Source: Carnobacterium mobile DSM 4848 (GTDB lineage Bacteria > Bacillota > Bacilli > Lactobacillales > Carnobacteriaceae). Taken from it: 64,000 bases of DNA. The stretch covers positions 620,001 through 684,000 of the forward strand of contig NZ_JQMR01000001.1 of NCBI RefSeq assembly GCF_000744825.1, read 5' to 3'. Within the stretch, counting starts at the first letter, position 1; each line of letters starts with the position of its first letter. Both the position numbers and the translations under genes were made by a program. Below are positions 1-9,234 of the stretch, one piece after another. Under the pieces are notes generated by a model. That model did no database searches and had not been told where the DNA came from. It saw nothing but the letters and a program-made list of their open reading frames with translations.

Positions 1-248
1 TTTTCTTCATCCGGCTTTAATTCTTCTGCTTGACTGCCGCTATTAACATACCAAAGATAAGTTGCTACTGGCAAAATGATCAGCAAAGCTAAAAATATAA
101 ACAGCGAAGTTACTATCGGAGAAATTCCTCCTTTGGCTTTTTTACGAGCTATTCTTGACTGATTATCGCTCTCTAAGCCGTCATCGTTATCAAATTTACG
201 AGACCAAATTTCATCATTCTGGTTTTTTTTAGATTTTTTTCCAGCCAT
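1..248 (-). CDS. Membrane-anchored protein, N-terminal part (YpbE-like), cut by window edge
   Basis: The gene begins at an ATG at 248, behind a good AGGAGG site near 256-262, and runs off the left edge; 82 residues are visible. The first 50 residues are charged and rich in Lys, Asp and Ser. One membrane segment follows (about residues 48-66), then an acidic stretch that should lie outside the cell. In Bacillus the gene after recQ is ypbE, a membrane protein with a C-terminal LysM domain; position and topology fit. The LysM domain itself would lie outside the window, so the family call rests on context. Confidence 0.65.
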   Translation of the reverse strand, partial: MAGKKSKKNQNDEIWSRKFDNDDGLESDNQSRIARKKAKGGISPIVTSLFIFLALLIILPVATYLWYVNSGSQAEELKPDEE

Positions 249-310
249 CAACTATTCCTCCTAAAGATAATTCGCTTTTATTGTAACATATTTTAATTCA
301 ACTTGCTTTA

Positions 311-1756
311 TTAATTCGTTAACAAAAATAATTTTGTTAGCGCTTTTTCCCAATTTTTCTCTTTGGTCATTTTACTTTGAAGGTATTCTTCTTGATTGCT
401 CCAAAAACATTCTTCATCTAAACCACAGCTGGAACAACAGTTGAACGGTTTCTCCATTAAAGACTCATTAAAATAATGAAGAATATGGACTCGTTTGCAT
501 TCCGTTGTTTGAGCATAGTGGACCATGTAGTCTAGTTGTCTTTCTTTTTGTATTTTCCGTCCCATTATTTGTGATTTAGCTTCTTCTAATGGAACATGTG
601 ATAGCAGATAATTTTCAATGATTTGTTTCTGTGTACTGCTGCAACTTCCTTCAATGATTTTTTTATGCCGGTAAGCATACTCTAACATAGCCGAAGTGGG
701 TAAGCCATCTTCTTGCAAGCGCAACTGTAAAAACTGATCTCCAGCTTCGAATAATAAGATAGCCACACTTGGTTTCCCATCCCGGCCGCTTCTACCTACT
801 TCTTGCAGATACGCTTCAACGCTGGCTGGTAAATGATAATGGATAACAAAGCGAATATTTTCTTTGTTGATTCCCATTCCAAAAGCACTAGTGGCACAAA
901 TAATATCAATTTCATTTTGGATAAATTGTTGCTGTATTTTTATTTTATCATCATTTTCAATATCAGAATGGTAACTTTCAACTGAAAATCCAGTTTTACT
1001 TTTGAGCCAACCCGCTACTTCATCCGCTTTTTTCTTACTAGAAAAATAAATAATGCCCGGTTTAGTCAACTGGTTGATTTGGTTTAAGAGTTGTTCGTTT
1101 TTATCTTGATAACAGCTAATAGTAGAATAGGCAATATTAGGACGGTCCACAGAATAAAGGATTTGTTTTGTTTTAGTTTTATCTAAAAATAAAGAGGTTA
1201 AAATCTCTTCACGAACGATTTCAGTTGCAGTAGCCGTTAAAGCCATTGTTAAAGGTTCTCCTAATTCTTTACGCGATTTTCCCAATTCTAAATAGTCCAA
1301 ACGAAAGTCCATCCCCCATTGAGAGATACAATGTGCCTCATCAATAGCTAATAACGAAATTTCTTGCTGTTTAAGCTGGTTCAACACATATTTTTGCTGA
1401 AGCATTTCTGGAGAAAGAAAAATAAATTTATATTGAGGCAAATGATTTAATATCCATTCTTTTTCTCGTTTATTCATTAAACTATTGATAGCCGCTACTC
1501 TTTTTTCTCCCATCATTTTCATTTGTTCTACTTGATCTTGCATTAAAGACAATAATGGAGAGACAATCAGAACAATTCCATCCAAACAATAACCAGTGAG
1601 TTGGTAACAAATTGATTTTCCGGTACCTGTAGGCAGCATCACTAAGGTATTGTCGCCTGATAATGCAGCTAAGATGGCTTCTTCTTGCCCTTCACGAAAG
1701 GAGGTATAGCCAAAACGCTGATACAACATTTCTTTGATTTGTGTGTGTTTATTCAT
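311..1756 (-). CDS. recQ: ATP-dependent DNA helicase RecQ, short form
   Basis: A superfamily 2 DNA helicase that unwinds DNA 3'-5' in recombination and repair. Visible motifs are Walker A GTGKS (residues 44-48), the DEAH box (139-142, within AIDEAHCISQWG), and the motif VI region QEVGRSGRDG. Near the C-terminus a cysteine cluster (CKR, then CCSSCG) marks the RecQ zinc-binding subdomain. At 481 residues it lacks the HRDC domain, as do the short RecQ forms of Bacillus. It overlaps the upstream YpbB-like gene by 8 bp, so the two are co-transcribed. The start is the ATG at 1756. Confidence 0.93.
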   Translation of the reverse strand: MNKHTQIKEMLYQRFGYTSFREGQEEAILAALSGDNTLVMLPTGTGKSICYQLTGYCLDGIVLIVSPLLSLMQDQVEQMKMMGEKRVAAINSLMNKREKEWILNHLPQYKFIFLSPEMLQQKYVLNQLKQQEISLLAIDEAHCISQWGMDFRLDYLELGKSRKELGEPLTMALTATATEIVREEILTSLFLDKTKTKQILYSVDRPNIAYSTISCYQDKNEQLLNQINQLTKPGIIYFSSKKKADEVAGWLKSKTGFSVESYHSDIENDDKIKIQQQFIQNEIDIICATSAFGMGINKENIRFVIHYHLPASVEAYLQEVGRSGRDGKPSVAILLFEAGDQFLQLRLQEDGLPTSAMLEYAYRHKKIIEGSCSSTQKQIIENYLLSHVPLEEAKSQIMGRKIQKERQLDYMVHYAQTTECKRVHILHYFNESLMEKPFNCCSSCGLDEECFWSNQEEYLQSKMTKEKNWEKALTKLFLLTN

Positions 1757-2867
1757 TGCGGTGGTTCCTTTCTATCTGAGCTAATCGATACCACAAAAAA
1801 AGAATTTCAGGTCTTTTCTCTACAACTTCATGATACGCAATTGTCGGTTGCTCTTCCAAAAGTTGTTTTACTGTATTAAAATTTTTTTCAGACAAAACCA
1901 AGGATAAGTCGAATGCCGGTTCCACAATATACAGTTCAATGGTATGTTCCGATACTGTACTAAATTTTAACTGGCGTAATTTGGCTGTTTCTTCGAGAGA
2001 ATGTCCCTCTAATAGATAGCTTTCGGTAACGATTGCGCTTTGCGTGATCCCGCGGTATTCTTTATTGATTGCTTGATAAATGGAATGAAATAAAGGAACC
2101 TCTTGCTGCTGTTCTTCTATTACTTTCCAGATCCAAGATAGAGAATCTAGTAAAAGCAATTCAATCTCAAATGAATCTAACTGATAAGAATCAGCTAATT
2201 GTTGTCGTGTCTTGCCGATTTTATGATGGCCTGACAGACAATCCACAATTAGTTCAGCATTTAATGATGGCAACTGCTTCAATAGCAAGATCCATTCTTT
2301 ACCAAATTGTTCAGCCAGCTCTTGTTTGTTTTTTGATTGCTGTTTCAGCCATTTTTTTAACCACATTTGTTTTTCCCACTCTTTTTCAATCGGCAAATAA
2401 TGACTGTTGTGGTAGCGTGACTCAGATAGCACTTGCGTAATCAGCAGAATAATCCGCCAAAATTGTTTAAGCGCTGTACCGTTTGACAATAGGTTTAGGT
2501 GAACAGGATACGTATGATCCGAAAAGTATTGTTGACAATACAGCCAGCCTTCTTCTGTTAAATAATACTCTTCTTTAACTTCAGCTTTTTTGATCAGTCC
2601 TAAGCGGTCTAATTTCTCTATTATGTAGTTGAATTGTTCTCTCTTAAGTTTTGGAAACAAAGAAAAGTAAGAACTCAATTTATAGTGCTGGGCATTATAA
2701 AGAATAGAAGCGGTTCTCTTCCCCGTAACGATATGGTAAAGCGTTGCGCCTTTTTTTGAAATCGTTCTAGAAAATAAGGATAAACAGAAACTTTCAAGAT
2801 AGGTTAATTTATGCAAATTTTCTAGCCTCCTTCTACTGGTTCTTTTAAACCAGTTACTTTTTGCCAA
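1749..2867 (-). CDS. YpbB-like helix-turn-helix protein
   Basis: A 372-residue protein of unknown function that precedes recQ in many Firmicutes. The C-terminal third (about residues 270-340) looks like a helix-turn-helix: SLEETAKLRQLKFSTVSEH resembles the HTH found at the end of YpbB and some RecQ helicases. The start chosen is TTG at 2867, with a weak GGGG stretch about 9 bases upstream; no better ATG is near. It overlaps recQ and probably works with it, but this is inferred from context only. Confidence 0.7.
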   Translation of the reverse strand: MAKSNWFKRTSRRRLENLHKLTYLESFCLSLFSRTISKKGATLYHIVTGKRTASILYNAQHYKLSSYFSLFPKLKREQFNYIIEKLDRLGLIKKAEVKEEYYLTEEGWLYCQQYFSDHTYPVHLNLLSNGTALKQFWRIILLITQVLSESRYHNSHYLPIEKEWEKQMWLKKWLKQQSKNKQELAEQFGKEWILLLKQLPSLNAELIVDCLSGHHKIGKTRQQLADSYQLDSFEIELLLLDSLSWIWKVIEEQQQEVPLFHSIYQAINKEYRGITQSAIVTESYLLEGHSLEETAKLRQLKFSTVSEHTIELYIVEPAFDLSLVLSEKNFNTVKQLLEEQPTIAYHEVVEKRPEILFLWYRLAQIERNHRNE

Positions 2868-2950
2868 GTTATATTATCCCCAATAACTCATCTGGTAAAC
2901 ATAATATACCAAAAAACGGTTCTGAATACTTTATAATTCTTTAGAACATC

Positions 2951-2987
2951 AAAAAATGATTCCGCAATTTTTCACGAAATCATTTTT
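2951..2987 (-). terminator. Rho-independent terminator after ribU
   Basis: Read on the minus strand, AAAATGATT pairs with AATCATTTT around an AT-rich loop and is followed by a T run. It lies 16 bp past the ribU stop. Confidence 0.75.
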
Positions 2988-3003
2988 AGTAAGACAAATG
3001 AAG

Positions 3004-3588
3004 TTATTTCAGACAACTTGCTTCAGATAATTGATTTTTAAAAATCCAAGGTTTCATTTTAGCAAAGAGAGCTACAAATACAGTGCTGACAATAATTCCT
3101 TTACTTATATTGAATGGAACAACACCATAAAAAACGTATTGTTGTACTGGCCCAACGTTAAAGTTTAACACCGCAAAATAAAGCGGGATTAACACATAGG
3201 CGTTTAAAAATGACAAAATGGTAGTCAATGAAACAGTTCCTAGTACATTTGCCAAAACAATATTTTTAGTTGTTTCCGTTTTATTGCGCATCACGTAATA
3301 GATCGGTAAGCAATAAGCAATGGAAGCTATTAAACTTGCAGTATCTCCAATCGGATATCCTGCATCTCCACCAGTTTGAATATAATGAAGAATGGTTCGT
3401 ATGAAAGCTACTCCTATTCCGGCACTTGGTCCGTAAATAAACATTCCAAGTAAAACAGGTATATCGCTAAAATCGATTTTCAAAAAAGAAACACCTGGAA
3501 TAATTGGAAAAGCAAAAAACATTAAAACAAAGGCTACAGCAGCCAGCATTGAAACCCCGACTAACTTTTTTGTACGACTATTTTGCAT
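3004..3588 (-). CDS. ribU: Riboflavin ECF transporter, substrate-binding S component
   Basis: A 194-residue membrane protein with about six hydrophobic segments. It binds riboflavin and works with the shared ECF module (EcfA, EcfA', EcfT), which is encoded elsewhere. The N-terminus (KKLVGVSMLAAVAFVLMFF) and the motif GDTASLIAS fit RibU. The strongest support is the FMN riboswitch and attenuator directly upstream, so expression should fall when FMN is plentiful. In Bacillus ribU (ypaA) is also near ypbB and recQ. Confidence 0.93.
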   Translation of the reverse strand: MQNSRTKKLVGVSMLAAVAFVLMFFAFPIIPGVSFLKIDFSDIPVLLGMFIYGPSAGIGVAFIRTILHYIQTGGDAGYPIGDTASLIASIAYCLPIYYVMRNKTETTKNIVLANVLGTVSLTTILSFLNAYVLIPLYFAVLNFNVGPVQQYVFYGVVPFNISKGIIVSTVFVALFAKMKPWIFKNQLSEASCLK

Positions 3589-3652
3589 AGTAAATCCTCC
3601 TGAAAGGATTCATCAGCATGAGCATTCTTGGGCTTACTTAAGAATTTGATCC

Positions 3653-3702
3653 AAAAAAATATGCTCGTCTAATTTCTCTTCAGAAAATTAAACAGAGCAT
3701 AT
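3653..3702 (-). terminator. Riboswitch-controlled attenuator before ribU
   Basis: On the minus strand ATATGCTC (3702-3695) pairs with GAGCATAT (3666-3659), followed by seven or more T. It lies between the FMN aptamer and the ribU start, so it is the expected expression platform: FMN binding would favour termination. Confidence 0.8.
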
Positions 3703-3728
3703 GAACACGTTCGAATTCAAATAAGCCC

Positions 3729-3846
3729 CATCTTCTTTATCCAGACTTTACTGTCGGTACTGGAATTAAACCAGTTCAACCAGATAATGCTATCTAGCTC
3801 GTGGACTATACCACCGGTCGGGAATTACACCCTGCCCCTGAAGACG
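3729..3846 (-). promoter_or_regulatory. FMN riboswitch (RFN element)
   Basis: The minus strand carries the conserved RFN core: AGGGGCAGGGTG, then ATTCCCGACCGGTGGT, then CCAGTACCGACAGTAAAGTC and GGAT. P1 is formed by TCTTC near 3844-3840 and GAAGA near 3735-3731. The aptamer is complete. Confidence 0.96.
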
Positions 3847-3883
3847 AATCTATTATTTTTTTAGTACTTTTCTGTACTATTAA

Positions 3884-3912
3884 AGTATACAATGCTTTGT
3901 TTCAATTTGCAA
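3884..3912 (-). promoter_or_regulatory. Promoter of the ribU leader
   Basis: Minus-strand -35 TTGCAA (3912-3907) and -10 TATACT (3889-3884) with a 17-bp spacer. Transcription would start some 30 bp before the FMN aptamer. Confidence 0.75.
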
Positions 3913-3925
3913 GGCTTACTTTCTT

Positions 3926-5740
3926 TTAGTCAGCTTCATCAAGTTCTTCTATATAAGGAAAGTGAATCCTAAAACTGGTGACTTTGTTAGGCACGCTGAT
4001 AACTTCAATATATCCGCCATGTTCCTCAACGATATTCTTGACAATAGACAACCCAATTCCAGTACCTGTTTGGCTGCTTTTGCTAACGGTTCTTGACTTA
4101 TCTGCTTTATAAAAGCGGTCAAAGATATAAGGTATATCTGCTTCTGCAATACCCGGACCATTATCAATTACTTCCATTTGTACCTCATCCGTGATTTTAT
4201 CTTCATGCACCCATAGTTTCACATGAGCATCATTTCGTTCGGACAAAGATGCGTGACGGATGGCATTATTGATTAAATTAACAAATACTTGGTTCATTTT
4301 ATCTTCATCCATATAATATTTTTTTACAGAAGGTTCAATTTCCAAGCTCAAATGAACTTGATTTTTTTCTGCCATTCTATTGAAACGAGACAAAATTTTC
4401 ATGAAAAAGGCTTCTAAATCTACTTCAACTGGAACTAAATCAATGTATCCTGCTTCCATTCTAGATAAATCGAGCATCTCATTAACTAAACGGTTCATTC
4501 GTTTAGATTCATCTCCGATAATACTAGCCATTTCATGTTTTTCTTCATCTGTTTCCGCTACATCATCTAGAATGGCTTCACTATACCCTTGAATCATCAC
4601 TAAAGGTGTCCGTAATTCATGAGAGACATTATTAATAAAGTCGACCCGCATTTTATCTAAACGACGTTCTTTTGTTAAATCTTGCAGGGATACTAAAACA
4701 CCACGAACATTTTCTAAGTCTTCATCAAATAAAGGAACCAATGAGATTTGAAAATAAAAGTCATTGATCATCGTGTCATGATAAACCTTTTCTGATTTGT
4801 TAATGACTTCATCAATTTTGTCTGCTAAAAAATCGGGTAAAGACTGTTCCTCAGTCCCCTCACCATTGTTCCAATTACGCAAAAAGTTTTCGCCTAATGG
4901 ATTGGACATCAATAGGGTCTTATCTTGATTGTAATAAAGAATTCCGGTAGAAATAGAAGAAACAATATTTTCTAATAATTCTTTTTCTTGGCGCGTTGCA
5001 GTTCCAGTAGTTTCTAATGATTTGCGCATTTTATTCATTGCTAACGCCAATTGTGAGAGCTCGTCCTTGAAGTTTATAGGAGCTTCTTGTGAAAAGTCGT
5101 TTTTAGCGTATTCAAACGCGATATCTCTTAACGTATTTAACGGTTTGCCTAAACGTTTTTGTAAATAGTAGAAAAATAAAACAGATAATATTCCATAAAA
5201 AATAAAATTAATTAGGGTCCACTGGTTCATTTTTTTCTCAGTTTCGTTTAAAGAAGCTAAATCAACAAAAGAATACAACGCACCTTTTTTTCCATCTAAC
5301 GTAAAATTCTTTATCCGAAACATAAAAAGAGTGTTTTGATTCGAACCAATTTTAGTCTTGCTAATTATCTGAGTATCTCTTCCCATATTTACCGCCTGTG
5401 TTACATCTTCATTAGCTAACAACTTCTTTTTGGTAGTGGGCACTGAGGGATCAGTGCCAGTATAGGAATCCGTTACGAGTTGGCCATCTAGATAAACCTC
5501 CATAAATAAGTGAGTATCATGTGCTTTAAGTTTGTCTAAATTTTCAATCAAAAAATGTGGTTCTTTTTCTAGATACCCCTCTATTGATTCAATGGACTGT
5601 TCATAATCTGCTAGATAGTTTTTTTCTATGTTATTTTGATAAATTCGTCCATATATCTCATTAGTTGTAATAAAACAAAAACCAATGATAAACATTGTGA
5701 TGCCCCATGTTCGAATCGTAATGCTGTTTAATTTACTCAT
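3926..5740 (-). CDS. resE: Sensor histidine kinase, ResE/SrrB type
   Basis: A 604-residue membrane kinase. Membrane segments lie at about residues 10-28 and 174-192 and enclose an extracellular sensor of about 145 residues. HAMP (about 193-245), a PAS-like domain (about 255-355), HisKA with phospho-acceptor His374 (SHELRTP) and HATPase_c (DNGPGI, then GTGIGLSIVK) follow. It starts 8 bp after the stop of resD and is surely its partner. ResE in Bacillus responds to oxygen limitation and nitric oxide; the signal here is unknown, since resABC are absent. Confidence 0.9.
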   Translation of the reverse strand: MSKLNSITIRTWGITMFIIGFCFITTNEIYGRIYQNNIEKNYLADYEQSIESIEGYLEKEPHFLIENLDKLKAHDTHLFMEVYLDGQLVTDSYTGTDPSVPTTKKKLLANEDVTQAVNMGRDTQIISKTKIGSNQNTLFMFRIKNFTLDGKKGALYSFVDLASLNETEKKMNQWTLINFIFYGILSVLFFYYLQKRLGKPLNTLRDIAFEYAKNDFSQEAPINFKDELSQLALAMNKMRKSLETTGTATRQEKELLENIVSSISTGILYYNQDKTLLMSNPLGENFLRNWNNGEGTEEQSLPDFLADKIDEVINKSEKVYHDTMINDFYFQISLVPLFDEDLENVRGVLVSLQDLTKERRLDKMRVDFINNVSHELRTPLVMIQGYSEAILDDVAETDEEKHEMASIIGDESKRMNRLVNEMLDLSRMEAGYIDLVPVEVDLEAFFMKILSRFNRMAEKNQVHLSLEIEPSVKKYYMDEDKMNQVFVNLINNAIRHASLSERNDAHVKLWVHEDKITDEVQMEVIDNGPGIAEADIPYIFDRFYKADKSRTVSKSSQTGTGIGLSIVKNIVEEHGGYIEVISVPNKVTSFRIHFPYIEELDEAD

Positions 5741-5748
5741 ATATTAGC

Positions 5749-6471
5749 CTACTTTTTTTCTTCCGAATAAGAATTAAATTTATAACCTAATCCCCAGACA
5801 GTCACAATCATTTTTGCAGCTTCTTCAGATTGTTTAGATAGTTTTTCGCGTAAGCGCTTAATGTGGGTATCAACTGTTCTTAAATCACCAAAAAATTCGT
5901 ATTTCCATACTTCACGCAAAAGCTGTTCTCGTCCAAATATCTGATCGGGTGATTGAATAAGATACAACAAAAGATCGTATTCTTTCGGTGTTAAGTTAAC
6001 CGGCTTGCCCTCTGCTAAAACACGATGAGATTGATTATCAATTTCAATATTAGGCGTAACAATTAAATTAGGATTTTCTTTTTCTTTCTCTTTCTCCACA
6101 TGTGTTCTTTTTAAGACAGCAGAGACGCGCAAAACGACTTCTCGTGGGCTAAAAGGTTTTACGATATAATCATCTGCACCTACTTCGAATCCTTGGATCC
6201 GATTAATTTCTTCTCCTTTAGCAGTCAAAATCATAATAGGCGTTTCTTTGTGTTCGCGTAATTTTTCCGCAAATTCAATGCCATCCATTTTAGGCATCAT
6301 AAGATCCAAAAGGATTAAATCATAGTCATTTTCCAATGCCAATTCCAATGCTGCTTCTCCATTTTCTGCTTCAGTGATCACATAGTTTTCGCGCTCTAAA
6401 TACATTTTTAATAAGCGGCGAATCCTTTCTTCATCGTCTACAATCATTAAGTTTAGTGTTTCGTTTTCCAC
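5749..6471 (-). CDS. resD: OmpR-family response regulator, ResD type
   Basis: A receiver domain with acidic pair Asp12/Asp13 and phospho-acceptor Asp56 (LLDLMMP), then a winged-helix DNA-binding domain (RTVDTHIKRLREKL, TVWGLGYKF). I place the start at GTG 6471, which has GGAGGT about 10 bases upstream; an in-frame ATG at 6546 has no ribosome site and would add 25 atypical residues. It is phosphorylated by the kinase encoded downstream. As in Bacillus, it follows the scpA-scpB-rluB block, but without resABC. Confidence 0.92.
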   Translation of the reverse strand: MENETLNLMIVDDEERIRRLLKMYLERENYVITEAENGEAALELALENDYDLILLDLMMPKMDGIEFAEKLREHKETPIMILTAKGEEINRIQGFEVGADDYIVKPFSPREVVLRVSAVLKRTHVEKEKEKENPNLIVTPNIEIDNQSHRVLAEGKPVNLTPKEYDLLLYLIQSPDQIFGREQLLREVWKYEFFGDLRTVDTHIKRLREKLSKQSEEAAKMIVTVWGLGYKFNSYSEEKK

Positions 6472-6576
6472 TGTTTCTGCACCTCCAACATTAAATCCCT
6501 TACCAATCTGTTCAATCTTAATTATACACAACTTCCATTTTTGCATATAGTCATAAGTCTTTTTATATGTAGTTTT

Positions 6577-6625
6577 AGCCCCAGACTAAGAACATGAATA
6601 GTGCTATCGCTAGTCTGGAGCAGCT
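6577..6625. repeat. Inverted repeat between rluB and resD
   Basis: CAGACTA (6582-6588) pairs with TAGTCTG (6611-6617), extended by partly matching flanks AGCCC and GGAGCAGCT. On the plus strand it ends in TTTT, but both neighbours run on the minus strand, where no T run follows. It may be an RNA-processing hairpin or a weak terminator; the role is unclear. Confidence 0.5.
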
Positions 6626-6631
6626 TTTATA

Positions 6632-7369
6632 TTAGTTTATTTCTTTTTTATTTTGCTCCACTAAATTGCGTAGTTGATTAATTTCAAATGATTTCAGCTC
6701 ACGCCATTCTCCTGGACGTAATCCAGACAAATTCAAAGTTCCGTATGTTTCTCTTTTTAATTTTTGAACAGGGTGTCCGACGGCTTTAAACATATTTTTT
6801 ACTTGTTGGTTCCGTCCCTCATGGATCGTTAATTCCACCATGGAAACATTTTTGATTTTATCAGCAGAAAGCAGTTTAACTTTTGCCGGCGCTGTCTTTC
6901 TCCCCTCGATCACGATCCCTTTTTCTAGTTTGCTTAATGATCGGTTATTAATCAATCCCTCAACTTTTGCAACATATGTTTTATCAATATGAAATTTTGG
7001 ATGCATCAGCATTTGCGAAAGCTCTCCGTCATTCGTTAAGATCAATGCTCCAGTTGTGTCGTAATCCAAGCGGCCAACTGGATAAATACGTTGTTCCACT
7101 TGAGGAAATAAATCAGTGACAACCTGCCGATCTTTATCATCAGAAACAGCTGAAATCATATTTCTCGGTTTATTCAGTAAGAAGTAAACCGGTTCTTCCC
7201 GGTCGATTGGAATACCGTCGACTTCTACTTTGTCTGAATTTCCTACTTGCGTTCCTAATTCTGTCACTACTTTACCATTTACTTTAACATGCCCTTTAAG
7301 AATAAGTTCTTCCGACTTTCGCCTAGAAGCTACTCCAGCATGAGCCATTACTTTTTGCAATCTTTCCAT
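6632..7369 (-). CDS. rluB: Ribosomal large-subunit pseudouridine synthase B
   Basis: A 245-residue protein with an N-terminal S4 RNA-binding domain (residues 1-60, starting MERLQKVMAHAGVASRR) and an RsuA-family catalytic domain with GRLDYDTTGALILTNDGEL, whose Asp is the catalytic residue. It makes pseudouridine in 23S rRNA. It lies 32 bp downstream of scpB, as in Bacillus. Confidence 0.93.
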   Translation of the reverse strand: MERLQKVMAHAGVASRRKSEELILKGHVKVNGKVVTELGTQVGNSDKVEVDGIPIDREEPVYFLLNKPRNMISAVSDDKDRQVVTDLFPQVEQRIYPVGRLDYDTTGALILTNDGELSQMLMHPKFHIDKTYVAKVEGLINNRSLSKLEKGIVIEGRKTAPAKVKLLSADKIKNVSMVELTIHEGRNQQVKNMFKAVGHPVQKLKRETYGTLNLSGLRPGEWRELKSFEINQLRNLVEQNKKEIN

Positions 7370-7400
7370 ATTTACCAGCTACCCCTTAACGATCAATTTT

Positions 7401-7988
7401 TTATTCATTATCTGTTTCTGAAAATTGTTGACTAAATCGTTCGAAAAATAAGTCGGATTCAGTTTCAGCAGAATGTTCTTCTATTTCTGTTAGTTTTGGC
7501 AAATCAGCTAATTCCTTTAATCCAAAGTAGTCTAAGAAATAACGGGAGGTTCCATATAATATCGCCCGGCCCGGCCCATCAACTCTACCTTTTTCTTCGA
7601 TCAAGTCTCTGATCACCAGCTTTTGGATCGCCCCGCTTGTTTGTACTCCCCGTATTTCATCAATTTCCATTCGAGTTAATGGTTGTTTATACGCAATGAT
7701 CGCTAATGTTTCTAACGCAGCCTGCGATAAATTAGTTGACAATGGCGAAACTGCATATGACTTGATCACGTCAGCGTATTCTTTTTTGGTTGCCAGCTGG
7801 TATTGCTCCCCAACTTCTAACAACATTAAGCCTCGTGTCAGCGAGGTATCGCATTCTTTTTGCAGTTGCATTAAGAGTTGATAGGCTTCTTGTGTCGAAC
7901 AAGATAGAATCGAAGCAATCTCTGCTAAAGATAATCCTTCATCTCCTGCAACAAAAAGCAAGGCTTCAATAGCTGCTGTTTCATTCAT
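7401..7988 (-). CDS. scpB: Segregation and condensation protein B
   Basis: A kleisin-associated winged-helix protein that forms the bacterial condensin with SMC and ScpA. The start is ATG 7988 (MNETAAIEALLF), 9 bases after AAGGAG; the in-frame ATG at 8018 lies inside scpA and is less likely. The motif LAIIAYKQPLTRMEIDEIRGV is diagnostic. The gene begins 4 bp after the scpA stop. Confidence 0.94.
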   Translation of the reverse strand: MNETAAIEALLFVAGDEGLSLAEIASILSCSTQEAYQLLMQLQKECDTSLTRGLMLLEVGEQYQLATKKEYADVIKSYAVSPLSTNLSQAALETLAIIAYKQPLTRMEIDEIRGVQTSGAIQKLVIRDLIEEKGRVDGPGRAILYGTSRYFLDYFGLKELADLPKLTEIEEHSAETESDLFFERFSQQFSETDNE

Positions 7989-7992
7989 CCTC

Positions 7993-8751
7993 TCACACTC
8001 CTTGTTCTTTTGCTGCATATATCAAGATTTCTCCGTATTTTTCTGCTTGCTGAAATGAAACGGTTTGTTCTTTGATTAGTTCAAGCAATGCCATGAAAGT
8101 TGTTACCATATCTTTCTTTGTTGGTTCTGTAAAAAGATCGGTAAATCGTATTCCTGTTTTGCTTGAAGATGAAGACACACTAGTTAAAATAAACGCCATT
8201 TTTTCACTGATCGTCACCTCTTCAGCCATGACTTTAGTTTGGAGAGGTGCTTTATTCAGCCGCTTTGTCACTAATTTTTGAAAAGCTACTACTAAATCCA
8301 ATGTACTGATTTTCAATGGTTCAAGTGGAACATTCTTTTGTAATTGGTCTAAATTTTGCGGTTCTTTTGTATAATACTGACTGCGTTCTTCTTCTTTTGT
8401 CTTTAAGACCGCAGCAGCTTTTTTATACTTTTGGTATTCCAATAACTGTTCAACTAAGGCGTCTCGAGGATCTTCTCCTTCTTCAATCAATTCAAGCTCC
8501 GTATCTAAAACTAGTTCTTGTTTCGGCAAAAGCAGTTTACTTTTTATTGCCATCAAGGTTGCAGCCATAACTAAATAATCGCCTGCAATATCCAGCTCCA
8601 ACACTTTCATCGTTTGAATATACGTTAAATATTGAGAAGTGACTTCAGCTATAGGAATATCATAAATATCGATCTCTAAATGCTGAATCAAATGAAGCAG
8701 TAAATCAAGCGGTCCTTCAAAAGCGTCAATTTTTACATTTATCTCCGACAT
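7993..8751 (-). CDS. scpA: Segregation and condensation protein A
   Basis: The kleisin subunit of the SMC-ScpAB condensin, 252 residues. The N-terminal motif FEGPLDLLLHLI (residues 9-20) and DIYDIPIAEVT are typical, and the C-terminal winged helix (FTDLFTEPTKKDMVTTFMALLEL) binds the SMC head. It starts 3 bp after the stop of the acetyltransferase gene, so translation is coupled. smc lies about 40 kb away in this window. Confidence 0.95.
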   Translation of the reverse strand: MSEINVKIDAFEGPLDLLLHLIQHLEIDIYDIPIAEVTSQYLTYIQTMKVLELDIAGDYLVMAATLMAIKSKLLLPKQELVLDTELELIEEGEDPRDALVEQLLEYQKYKKAAAVLKTKEEERSQYYTKEPQNLDQLQKNVPLEPLKISTLDLVVAFQKLVTKRLNKAPLQTKVMAEEVTISEKMAFILTSVSSSSSKTGIRFTDLFTEPTKKDMVTTFMALLELIKEQTVSFQQAEKYGEILIYAAKEQGV

Positions 8752-8754
8752 CGC

Positions 8755-9180
8755 TCAGTCTTCTTTCTTTGGGTGTTCCGCATTTTCTACTCGTTCATTG
8801 GATTCAGTCTGGTTTTGTTTTTTAGCTTTTTCGTGCTCCCATTTAACAATTAACGGACTTGTTTCCAATGTTCCGATCACCTTTTTTTGAGGAAAACTTT
8901 CATCCAATGCTTCAAAGATTTTGTAGCTGAGGCCTTCATTGCGAAATGACGGATTGATAGAGATGTGTCGCAACAAAATCAATTCTTCGCCCATTTCTAC
9001 ACCGGCAACTGCAATAATATCTTGCGTTTCTTCTCCGCGCCATAGATAAAGTTTGCGATTTTCTTCTTGCTGATACCATTCCAATTCAGACTGTAAACGC
9101 GAGACATCTTTCAAGTCAGGTATAAAAGAAAGTAGTCCCATAGTAATCTTTTCATAGTCATTTTTGTATTCGATTAACAT
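8755..9180 (-). CDS. ribT: GNAT-family acetyltransferase, RibT type
   Basis: A 141-residue GNAT-fold protein. The acetyl-CoA site region reads ISINPSFRNEGLSYKIFEAL. RibT lies before scpA in Bacillus; its substrate is not known. The start chosen is ATG 9180, 6 bases after AGGAGG; an ATG two codons upstream abuts the ribosome site. The C-terminal 25 residues are charged and likely unstructured. Confidence 0.75.
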   Translation of the reverse strand: MLIEYKNDYEKITMGLLSFIPDLKDVSRLQSELEWYQQEENRKLYLWRGEETQDIIAVAGVEMGEELILLRHISINPSFRNEGLSYKIFEALDESFPQKKVIGTLETSPLIVKWEHEKAKKQNQTESNERVENAEHPKKED

Positions 9181-9234
9181 TTCCATCCTCCTAGAGATCT
9201 TCGAGGTTCAAAAAGCAAGACGTGAAGAAATGCT

